A stretch of 64,000 bases of DNA, taken from NCBI GenBank assembly GCA_021401465.1, contig JADDMT010000023.1:248001-312000 (forward strand), read 5' to 3'. Origin of the DNA: Teratosphaeria epicoccoides (taxonomy: Eukaryota; Ascomycota; Dothideomycetes; Mycosphaerellales; Teratosphaeriaceae). The notes below the pieces were generated by a model. It searched no databases. It was not told the origin of the DNA and was given only the letters and a program-made list of their open reading frames with translations. The position numbers and the translations under genes were made by a program. Shown here one piece after another: positions 30,951-39,640 of this stretch. Every line of letters starts with the position of its first letter. Within the stretch, counting starts at the first letter, position 1.

Positions 30951-32357
30951 ATGAGTGATAACGCAGCTACCCTAGCGGACGGAGTGGCTGCAGTGGACAC
31001 TAATGCGACCGCCAATGAGTCCGCCGCTACCAACAATTACAGCAGACGGCCTGCCAGCAACGGTACAGACACACGACCAGCTGTCCTCATCGTTGGAGGC
31101 TTAGGTGAGGATTAGGAAGGAGCGCAACCGACTGCAATCCGACGTGGCAACCCGGCGAACAAATGTAACTGATCGCAAGCATAGGCTACATTGGCCGCTT
31201 CCTCGCGCATTACATCCACACGAATAAACTTGCTTCTACGCTCCGACTCGTCGACAAGCAATTACCACAGCTTGCGTCACTAGCGCCGGAGCACCAAGAA
31301 GCATGCTCCCAGAACTTCCTCCAAGCAGACGGCACGCGCGAACAGTCACAGGCAAGGATTTATGACTTGCCGCCTGGACCGAATGGAGAGAAGCGAGAGT
31401 TCGATTATGTCTTCAACTGCGGTGGTGAGACTCGCTTCTCGCAGGAAGATGAGGTGTACAAGCTGCGAAGCTATCAGCTGAGCCTGGCTGTGGGCAAGGA
31501 GGCAGCAAGGCGCGGTGTCAAGGCATTCGTGGAGCTCAGCACAGGAACAGTCTACAACCCGAACCGAAACCCGCAAAAGGAGACGGACAAAACGAGCAAG
31601 CCGCATACGAAGCAGGCAAAATGGAAGTTGGCCGCGGAAGATGAGTTGGCCAAGATTCCGGGGTTGCGGTTGGTGGTGCTGCGACTGCCATTTGTCTATG
31701 GTCCGTACGCCGCGAGGGGCTGGATAGGAACACAATTGGCCCTGGCCCGTGTGTATCAAGCACGCGACCCCAAGGAGACCCTGAAGTGGCTGTGGGGCAG
31801 CGAGCTACGGACCAACACCCTTCACGTGGACGACACGTCGCGTGCTCTCTGGATGGCCGCTGAATGGCGATCTAAAAACCACCGAGTACCCAATGTCGCG
31901 TCGGCCAAAGTTGTCTTCAACGTCGTTGACAAAGGGTCTACCTCTCAAGGCACGATGGCGCGCATCATAAAGGAAGTGTTTGGTGTGGATACTGGATTCC
32001 AAGGCACGCTTGTGAATACGTTTGCAAGGCTGAATCTGGAACACGTGGTGGATGAGGTGAATGATGACACGCTTGACGATTGGGCGGATCTGCTGGCAGA
32101 TGCTGGGATTGGCGAGGATAAGAGAGGGCCGTTGAGCCCGTTTATGGAGAAGGAGCTGTTAAGGGATGCGGATTTGAGTTTGGATGGATCGAGGTTCGAG
32201 CAGGTTGTTGGGTTCCGGTAAGTCTTCCCTCAGCTTCCATGATGCAATGGTGATGTTCGATCATTGACGAGTGTGTAGGCCACAACACGAGCGGATAACA
32301 GGGGAGGAGATTAAAGCGGTCATCGACAGCTACAAACGCATGGGCTGGTGGCCTTGA
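30951..32357 (+). CDS. NAD(P)-dependent epimerase/dehydratase-like protein (SDR, extended)
   Basis: Exons are 30951-31104, 31185-32217 and 32279-32357, with introns of 80 and 61 nt; phases agree and give 421 residues. Intron 1 splits a Gly codon in the nucleotide-binding motif, which after splicing reads VLIVGGLGYIGRFLAHYI (GxxGxxG at about residues 49-55). The extended-SDR fold continues with FDYVFNCGGETRFSQ, AFVELSTGTVYNP and LVVLRLPFVYGPYAARGW. The expected catalytic YxxxK is not in its usual form: after STGTVYNP there is a Lys-rich insert, then KQAKWKLAAEDELAKI where YxxxK would be, so the protein may be a non-enzymatic or altered member. The final exon encodes EIKAVIDSYKRMGWWP. Confidence 0.85.
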
Positions 32358-33121
32358 GGGCTTTCGGGAAGCTTACGAGTGTACATATGTGGCTTTAGGC
32401 GGATTTGCCGTTCACAGGTCGGTTGGAGTATGATACCACAAGTTTGCTTATAGTTCTAGGACTCTGCAGATGTGCGCCCAGTCTTGGTAAGCCTCAACCA
32501 CTTCAAACGGCCAGACAGTGGTTGCACGGCACGACGATCAGATGTCGCCCTCGAGGCGATCAAGGCCTTTCTGCCAGTGCAATGCCGACTCGTCCTCGGT
32601 CTCGCGGTCGGCGCACCAAACTCTCAAGGCTACCATCGTGTTTCTTGACTTGAGAATTCGAGAATGCATGAGTTCATCGCACACCGGCGAGGCAGCGAAC
32701 GCTGATATTGGACGCCCGTCACTTCGCCATCCACACGCTCCTTGCACCGCTGTCTCCTGGTCCACGAAGTCTTGAGCCGCACGAGGCCTTGTATTCAGAG
32801 CCAGAAGTGAGGCCGCCCTGGTGTCATGGTGCGCAGCTTTCTCCTCGTAAGGCTAGCGCGCTTGCCACGTCCTCGGCGTTTCATTGGCCGCCCTTGCACT
32901 GCAACTCATCGGTTAACAACAAATCGTGTACGTGACAATATCGTGTGGTTTATTTTACACTTGCGGAGTGGAAAGTCTGTGATTTGATGGAAATTATCTC
33001 CGGTCAGCACTGGTCGGCAGGCAAGCCACCGTGCGCGATTAGGAGCATGTGTGCACTGACTATCTGTCAACTCATATCCAGCGTAATGATCCAGAGTCGT
33101 ATTGAAGAAGGTATGAGCATT
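32358..33121. other. Intergenic spacer
   Basis: About 0.76 kb without a credible gene, between the epimerase and the esterase remnant. Confidence 0.5.
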
Positions 33122-33969
33122 TTAGATCCCAGCACTTTCCCCCTCATGCGTGTCCGTCAGCTTCGAGACGTGAGTTGTTGGTAAGTAGTGATTATTGAGA
33201 ACATCGACACCATGCTTGAATGTCTCCATGAACTCGGGATCGGTAGCCAGAATCTTAGGCACGCGATACAAAGGATGGATGTTGACAAAGAACAAGTTAC
33301 AGGCGCTGGTGTTGTAAAGATTGGTCATCAGGCCAAAGTAGGCCTTAGATCTCATCAGTAGGTATTTTCGCAATGTCTTGTTCGGGAGGTCCTCCGGGAG
33401 GAAAAGCCTAAGTAGAACAACGATTCAGGTCATTGATCCTGATCCAAGACGCAAAAACACTGGTACTAGCATTCCATTCACCCCCATTCATCATTAGGGA
33501 GAGAAGGGTACTTCGGCTCGAAGTCGTTCAAGATCGCGTTTGTAAATCCACCTGGTATTGAGATGCCGGAGGGTGCAGAGTTCTCAATGAACATACCTGT
33601 GCTAGTGATCAGCACAGTCAGAGATTCCAGACACACAGAGGTCCATTCGGCATTGTCTGGTAGGCGATCAGAGGCGTGCCAAGCGGGTCGTCGGGGTGCG
33701 GGCCTAGCGGTGGGAAGCCGGGTGGTTGGTCAAGCGAAGGCGCAGGTGATGTGACATCGAAGCACGAGGCAGTGTAGGAATAGCCGCTAGCATTTGTGAA
33801 CAGACTCGAATGGTTCAGCTGTGTGGTGGTGCTTACCGGACGAAGAATGAGAGCAATATCCTGGATCGTTGGTCTCGGCTTGGCGGCGCGTCGGGATGGC
33901 GTCAGCGAGCGTGGCTCCTGCCGTTACGCAGGATAGGAAGGTGCGCATAGCATTGCTTAATTGTTGCAT
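33122..33969 (-). pseudogene. Remnant of a GDSL/SGNH (CE16-type) esterase
   Basis: Fragments of one protein family appear in order on the minus strand but in changing frames. Near 33780-33650 lies SGYSYTASCFDVTSPAPS followed by DDPLGTPLIAYQTMPNGP, which mirrors the block around the nucleophile of CE16 acetyl esterases (GDSYTxTGF... then NPLGNPxxPGYTxxxGPNW). Near 33350-33200 lies LMTNLYNTSACNLFFVNIHP followed by LYRVPKILA, which mirrors the LYxxGARNFLFVNVPPxxRSP block. The GDS motif has become GYS, the frame closes soon after the first block, and the C-terminal His region is missing. A start with hydrophobic character exists at 33969. Unusual introns could rescue parts, but the altered active site and truncation favour a dead gene. 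Confidence 0.55.
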
Positions 33970-34354
33970 GCTAGTCTTGTGTTCTTGGTCGATTGCATGC
34001 CACTCGATAGAATGAGGTGGTCTCGTACGGGCAGCTGCACTGATACAGGAACGTTCATGCTCGAGGCTTGGTCCCTGTAAACCTCCTACAAACCAGCACC
34101 CCGCATCCGCTGGCTGGTCTTGTCATGTACAGGAAGTTCAGATACTGCAGGCTGATGAACGGCAGGCTGATGAATGGCCCGTATTCTGTTCTGGCGGTAG
34201 CACTACCGCCTTTGGGTTTACAATCATCTGCATCATGATGTTCATCAGCTCACAGTGATTTCTGTCTGTGGCGTTGCCACCGATTCGCACCCAGAACGCC
34301 TGACGCTATGCGACTGTAGCAATCATGTCACCCACCACCCACGACCTACGGTTC
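33970..34354. other. Spacer between esterase remnant and UBA3
   Basis: This is the former promoter side of the remnant and the 3' flank of UBA3. No feature is seen. Confidence 0.5.
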
Positions 34355-35711
34355 TTACTCAAACCTTGCTAGGTATCGGAAGGTGATCTCTGGAAATGCC
34401 GGATCGCTGACCGCCAACTCCTCGCCTTCCGCCAGCAGCTCACTCAACTTTCTCTTCAGGTTCGGCCTTGTCTGCTCCTCAAGTCCGGCAGGTACTGAAT
34501 AGTATAGCGTCTTGCTCTCCGTCCGTAGGTTTGGCTTCTTGAGCTGACTCTCTGGTCTCTCAGCGAAGCTCTCTACCAGGTCACCAAGCGTCTGCTCAGG
34601 GTTGAGGGTAAGATTCTTTGGCAGATTGCCGCAGACAGGGCAGTCGTCCTTCTTCTCGTGCTCGAAGGTGTAGGTGTAGATGCTCGAGTCGCCAGTGTAG
34701 AGCATGTAATTATTCGTGCCAGGCATGCCGAGAGGCGTGGCGGAGGAGGTGGCGATCTTGAAGGCTTCATTGCATGTCGAGGCTGCGATGATGGCGTTCG
34801 TGGATGCGATGGCCGGGATGATGTTCTTGACGACGCCTTGAGTCATGGAGTAGGTGACGCCTGGAATGTTGAACTCGTTGGCGCGGCTGAGAGCTTTCTG
34901 GTAGAGCCAGGTAATGTGCTCTGGGTCGTCGGTGTCGAGCTGCTCGCCTTTGCGCTCTTCCTCCCACTTGATGATATGTGCCCATTCGATGCAATGCTGC
35001 GGTTGTCGTGGGATCGTGGCAAGTGTGCAGAGCGGGACGGCAGCGCGTGGGGCATGCATGTCCAGTTGACATTCAATACAAGAGGTCATAGTTGGGAATA
35101 TAACACGGGACTGGCCTTTGAAGCCTTCAGTGCCACCATCGATCAGCGGCTTGAGGCTGTCTGGATTTTCCACGTCAACCATGCCCACCAGCATTGCATT
35201 AATCCATCGTCGCGCCTCTATGCTGTCCAGGCCACAAATGACAATGTTGAATTGCATGTAGTAGTCCTCGTCCTTGTCCTGTATCTTCCCCACGTACGGT
35301 GTGATGGTGCAGCTTGGCACTCTCTTCATCACGAATCTCGCTGCCACGCTCGCCTTCGGTTGTCCGACGTCCTTCTCACGGAATAGAAATTGACGATTGA
35401 GGTTGGATACGTCGATGGTGTCCATGTCGATCACGTCGATGTTGCGGAAGCCTGACAGGGCTAGGTTCTTGAGGATTTCGCATCCCAATCCACCAGCTCC
35501 AATGACCAAGATGCGGACATTCTCGATTGATGTGATGGGCGCGTCGACATCGTAGTCTTCGTCAGTGTAGGCACCGGGGCGTTGAAGCAAGCAGTCCTAC
35601 CAAGTGACTCAGTAGATCTTCTCAAGAGTTGTTGTCAAGGATGCTCACCATGTCCTTCCACCGGCCCCTGCTGACGCTGACACTGACGCCGTCACCGCTC
35701 ACCGCCGCCAT
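34355..35711 (-). CDS. UBA3: NEDD8-activating enzyme E1 catalytic subunit
   Basis: With Ula1 this enzyme adenylates NEDD8/Rub1 and passes it to Ubc12, driving cullin-RING ligase activity. Exon 1 is 35711-35649 (21 codons) and exon 2 is 35596-34355, with a 52-nt intron between them; the product is 434 residues, the family size. Landmarks: the ATP-binding loop VIGAGGLGCEI at about residue 55; VIDMDTIDVSNLNRQFLF; the zinc-binding pairs CIEC and CPVC; and the catalytic cysteine in PLCTLATIPRQPQHCIEW at about residue 210. The C-terminal ubiquitin-fold part that recruits the E2 follows (ESKTLYYSVPAGLEEQ). It is divergent from TEL2 across about 210 bases. Confidence 0.96.
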
Positions 35712-35851
35712 CTTGCAGGGAAACCTGTAGAGCAGTCGACGGCTCGAATGTGCAAACAGCAGCGTCGAGAACAGCAATGAGCTCTTCCACTTATCGATAC
35801 GCTAGCGCTCGCGTGCCTGCAGTTTTGGGAAGATGATCGCAAGCACCAGCA

Positions 35852-35873
35852 CATCATCATCATCATCATCATC
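35852..35873. repeat. CAT trinucleotide microsatellite
   Basis: Seven tandem CAT units plus one base in the short divergent promoter between UBA3 and TEL2, 50 bases before the TEL2 start. It may affect spacing in the 5' leader. Confidence 0.85.
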
Positions 35874-35922
35874 TTTTACAACATTCCACAATCAGCCCTG
35901 AAAGCATGTGTCCAAGCAGAGG

Positions 35923-38913
35923 ATGGCAGATTTCCTCAGTGCCGTGAAGACAGTGCGGACTCGGAGCCAGGATGCGCCAGAGACAGCGCTTACCCCCCCG
36001 GCCATCACGAGACGCAAGAATGAGGCCACCGTGATTCCAAAGACCCAGAAGGAAGAAGGCGGAAATGGTGGAGATTCGACCGCAAAGGCTGTAACCTCCT
36101 CATGCAGTACTCCTCAAGATGCCCTGCACATCCTCCGGTCTCAGCCCGACACCACGGATTTTTTGTCTATTCTGCGCCAGCTGTGCTCCGACAATGCTTT
36201 CGATGAGCCATTCAGCCTTGCAGCACCCGGTCCCTTCCAGGCACAGCTGGTTGACACCATACTGACAGTCAACTTGCCAGCATTCTGGCCCGTCTTGAAT
36301 GAAACAGACCGAGCGCTCTTGGCCGCATGTTTGACGAACATTACTGGCGTCAATGCCATCCTCGTCAGGCTTCGGACACACGCTGCCCAAACAACTCCAA
36401 AGGTCGCGTCCGACATTGCGTCAGCTCACCCACTTGTCAGCCTTCTGAAAGCGGTTCTGCGAGGTGACGACGCGGTCCTGAAGCTGTGGCAGGGCCTTTG
36501 TGATAATCTCGCTGATGAGAAGAAACGCCAGACTGCTTGGAAGGAAATGGTGAACGTGCTAGCTACAGGCAAAATTACTTCTATCACTGCTCAAGCCGAA
36601 GATGCCGCCTTAAAAAAGGAGGCGGGCTCCAGGTCAAAGTCTTCATGGCTATCGCATGGGCCGGAATACGCTGCGTGGCTGGGCCGTAATATCGCACAAA
36701 TGGCTCCTGGTAACCATATCGGGGCCGAGACGCTCTTAGCGGCGAGCCAGGTGTTGGCTAGGTCACTAAACCTTGGGCATCCGTCACCATTCCTGAAAGC
36801 GCTTCTGTCTGCTTTTGCCACGTCGGAAGATGGCCTCACAGCACTACTCCAGACACTACCCTCTTACTCCCGACGGAAGCTGCTTGAACTAACGATGAGA
36901 TGGTTGTCCGAGCTGCTTTCGATAGACATCGAAGCTGCAGACTCGCCCGGTCCCACGGCGGCGATGACGGCTTTGCTCACAGTGTTCCAGAGAGCTGATC
37001 CGCCATTGTGCAAGACTCTCGCGAACCTGGTTGGTGACGCCTCTTTCAACGTATCATTACCAACAGCTCTGCGACGAGCAGCCATCGCCGTAATCGCAAC
37101 CACCAATGCAGATGAGTTACAGGTTCTGCTAGAAAGGACGATGACTACCTTCGGTGACCTTCTCTTCATTGCCCATGCCCCAATACTGCAGCAAGAACGG
37201 CTGGCACAAAGTCTTCTCCTGGCTGCTGGATATCTGCATCGGCAGACGCCAATGGCTGTCCTCATGACCGCTCGCTCGCGGCACCATATGCAAGGGACCA
37301 GCAATCGGCTTGACACCAGTAGTCAACGAGCGCGATGGCTTGGCATGTTAGTGGCTACTGCTGTGTCAAGTTTGGTGGACAAAGAAGGCGCGAAGATGGA
37401 CTTTCACGTGGAGGAGGTGAAGACAGACGAGGCAAAATGGTACATGGACCTCATTCATGTGCGTGAGCACGTGGGTACTTTTCAAGACTTCGACGCTTAT
37501 TTCAAGGCGCAGGACAAGGTGATCAAGCTGCCAAAGCGGACCGCTCGCGCTGCTACAGAGCAACCACGCATGCTGAATGGCAAACCATTATTTGGGCCGC
37601 CTCGTCCGCCTGGGCCAGCTCAGCCCTCACACACAGAGGTAGTGGGAGAAAAGGTCACGGAGTCGCTTGACGATGTTTCGAATGATGGAGATGACGATCT
37701 TAAATCATACACCAAGCCTGACAGCGATCCCGAGGACAGCGATGAGGATCCCACGCTGGTAAATCGGAATAAGTCACGGGCACCGGTATATGTGCGCGAC
37801 CTCATGCGTCTCCTCAATGAGGACAAAGACCACGACAAATTCCAGCTCGGTATCAAGCACGCCGCAACTTTGATCAGACGAAAATCCAGCTTTGGCAGCG
37901 AAGTGAGGGACCACGCAGAAGAGCTCCTCCGCACACTCTGTAACCTCCAAGATCCCTTCTCCACCGACGACTTCGACGAATCGCGCCTACAAGCCATGAT
38001 CGCTGTCCTCCTGGCCGACATGGAGACTCTCGCACCCTGGCTCAGTAGACAAGTCTTCGCAGGCGAGTACTCTCTCGCCCAACGCTGCATCATGCTCTCC
38101 GCCCTTGGCCTCTCCGGCAGAGAACTAGCCGGCTTGAAAAACGAAGACGACCTCCATCCAGCCGTCACCAACACAGACTTCCCGAGCAAGCGCCTCCCAC
38201 CGCGCCTCCACGCCATCTACGCTCCAGCAGACAAGCCCGTCAAAAATCTCAACGCCGCCTTCAAAACTCAAGAAAACAGCCTCATTCGCCCAATGGCGCT
38301 GCAGGCAGCAGACAAAGCCACCGCGCACCTCAACGCCGTCAAAGTCCGCACCTTCTCCTCCCGCCTCGAAGTCGAACGCACAAAACGCAAACCGGCTCCC
38401 AACCAACTCGCCAAAATCTTCTCTACAGCGTTCCTCTACCCACTCCTAGCACGCTACCAACAAGAGATAGCAGCCTACAGCACCTCCAGCATCTGGACCA
38501 CGGCTCCCTTCCTCTTAGTAACATTCTTGAAGACGCTCTCACTCCTGCTCCACGCATCTGGCCCCGCCACTGCGGGCCTCGCAGCGCTGACGTCCGACTT
38601 CTGGGATTTCCTGCTCAGTTTGCGCACGCAGGCATCGATGGATATCACGGTGCTGGAAGCCGTGCTCTTTGGACTCCTTACGCTGCTGGAAGTGAGTACA
38701 AATCAACGTCGTATCGCGGAAGAGCAGGCGAAGCAGCTCATGGAGACGCAGGCATGGGTAGAAGTGGTTTTCGAGCGAGCGGGAGGGAGCGAGATGGTCA
38801 CGGGGGGGAGTGAGGAGGAGCAGAAGATTAGGACGTTGAGTGCAGGTGTGCTGGTGAAGACGAGGGAGGTGGTGGAGGCGTATCAGAAAGTATTGTTTGG
38901 GCAGGTGATTTGA
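35923..38913 (+). CDS. TEL2: Telomere length regulation protein Tel2
   Basis: This is the HEAT-repeat core of the TTT (Tel2-Tti1-Tti2) complex, an Hsp90 adaptor that stabilises PIKK kinases such as ATM/Tel1, ATR/Mec1 and TOR. It is a single-exon frame of 996 residues from the ATG at 35923. An ATG at 35906 is in another frame and may act as a short upstream ORF. The best-conserved block starts near residue 620: VYVRDLMRLLNEDKDHDKFQ, IKHAATLIRRKSSFGSEV and GEYSLAQRCIMLSALGLSGR. Just before it is an acidic linker with many Asp, Glu and Ser residues (about residues 575-610) matching the CK2-phosphorylated segment that other Tel2 proteins use to bind R2TP. The phosphorylation is inferred. Confidence 0.93.
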   Translation: MADFLSAVKTVRTRSQDAPETALTPPAITRRKNEATVIPKTQKEEGGNGGDSTAKAVTSSCSTPQDALHILRSQPDTTDFLSILRQLCSDNAFDEPFSLAAPGPFQAQLVDTILTVNLPAFWPVLNETDRALLAACLTNITGVNAILVRLRTHAAQTTPKVASDIASAHPLVSLLKAVLRGDDAVLKLWQGLCDNLADEKKRQTAWKEMVNVLATGKITSITAQAEDAALKKEAGSRSKSSWLSHGPEYAAWLGRNIAQMAPGNHIGAETLLAASQVLARSLNLGHPSPFLKALLSAFATSEDGLTALLQTLPSYSRRKLLELTMRWLSELLSIDIEAADSPGPTAAMTALLTVFQRADPPLCKTLANLVGDASFNVSLPTALRRAAIAVIATTNADELQVLLERTMTTFGDLLFIAHAPILQQERLAQSLLLAAGYLHRQTPMAVLMTARSRHHMQGTSNRLDTSSQRARWLGMLVATAVSSLVDKEGAKMDFHVEEVKTDEAKWYMDLIHVREHVGTFQDFDAYFKAQDKVIKLPKRTARAATEQPRMLNGKPLFGPPRPPGPAQPSHTEVVGEKVTESLDDVSNDGDDDLKSYTKPDSDPEDSDEDPTLVNRNKSRAPVYVRDLMRLLNEDKDHDKFQLGIKHAATLIRRKSSFGSEVRDHAEELLRTLCNLQDPFSTDDFDESRLQAMIAVLLADMETLAPWLSRQVFAGEYSLAQRCIMLSALGLSGRELAGLKNEDDLHPAVTNTDFPSKRLPPRLHAIYAPADKPVKNLNAAFKTQENSLIRPMALQAADKATAHLNAVKVRTFSSRLEVERTKRKPAPNQLAKIFSTAFLYPLLARYQQEIAAYSTSSIWTTAPFLLVTFLKTLSLLLHASGPATAGLAALTSDFWDFLLSLRTQASMDITVLEAVLFGLLTLLEVSTNQRRIAEEQAKQLMETQAWVEVVFERAGGSEMVTGGSEEEQKIRTLSAGVLVKTREVVEAYQKVLFGQVI

Positions 38914-39196
38914 GTGTATCCGAAATATCTTGTTACACGATTATCGACAGTCGTCCTTGTGTACATTCGCGCGGTTCCGACATGCGCGTCTCCGTGTTCT
39001 ATCCGTTGGTAAATAATCGTCAAGCATGAGCTGAAGCCCAAGTCTCGCAGTCCCGCCAACTCCGCGCTAAAAGCACCAAGCACTGCCGCTCTGTCCCTAA
39101 ATCATGTCCTGCGTTAGCGATCGGACGCGATCTGCATGTCGTTCGTCTCCATCAAACGACATCTGAGCGCTGTCAACAGCAAATACATCATACCCA

Positions 39197-39640
39197 TCAC
39201 CCGAGGCCCACGCCATGGGCACCACCCCCGCTTCCATCCACTGCATACCACCGCCTGCGAACATCAATCCGCCTCTCCGGAAGCCTCCCATCCTTGAACC
39301 TCACCAACTCCAGACAGGCCTCTCCTCGCTCCACGCACGTGGTACACCTGCCCATCTCATCCTCATTTGCCAATAGACATGTCCGAGCGTAGTGATAGCA
39401 AAAATCACAAGGCGCGTCGTATCCGACAGTGAAAGCCGGCTGAGCCCTGTTCCGCTCTCCGCGCCGACGCCGACGCCGGACTCCGATATTGTCCGGCAGT
39501 GTGCCATCCTGCAGCCTCTCCACAACCCGACAAGCCAGGATCCTGCTCACGTAGAACGTACACCTGCCATGCGGATCATGCGGGTGCAAAGTGCAGGCCT
39601 GCATCCAATAGGGGCAATGAGTGCACTTTCCTTCACCTTT
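39197..39640 (-). CDS. Cysteine-rich frame with two 72-residue Zn2Cys6-like modules, in phase with TAF2
   Basis: Directly after the TAF2 stop (TAG at 39643-39641) the same frame stays open for 147 codons. Counting from the codon after the stop, cysteines lie at 6, 9, 16, 27, 37 and again at 78, 81, 88, 99, 102, 109: every position of the second set is the first plus 72, the only gap being residue 30, a Tyr where the second copy has Cys 102. The spacing C-X2-C-X6-C-X10-C-X2-C-X6-C is that of a binuclear zinc cluster. The tails also match, QDGTLPDNIGVRRR against KDGRLPERRIDVRRR. The only near ATG (39604) falls inside module 1 and would drop its first two cysteines. Possible explanations are stop readthrough, a spliced 5' exon ending at the TAG, or a decayed start. 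Function unknown. Confidence 0.5.
   Translation of the reverse strand, partial: KGEGKCTHCPYWMQACTLHPHDPHGRCTFYVSRILACRVVERLQDGTLPDNIGVRRRRRRGERNRAQPAFTVGYDAPCDFCYHYARTCLLANEDEMGRCTTCVERGEACLELVRFKDGRLPERRIDVRRRWYAVDGSGGGAHGVGLG

Noticed and set aside
33787..33969. Small secreted protein starting at 33969 with an intron at GTAAGC
   Set aside because: The hydrophobic start looked like a signal peptide, but that intron does not keep phase with the downstream blocks; the remnant-esterase reading explains more of the sequence.
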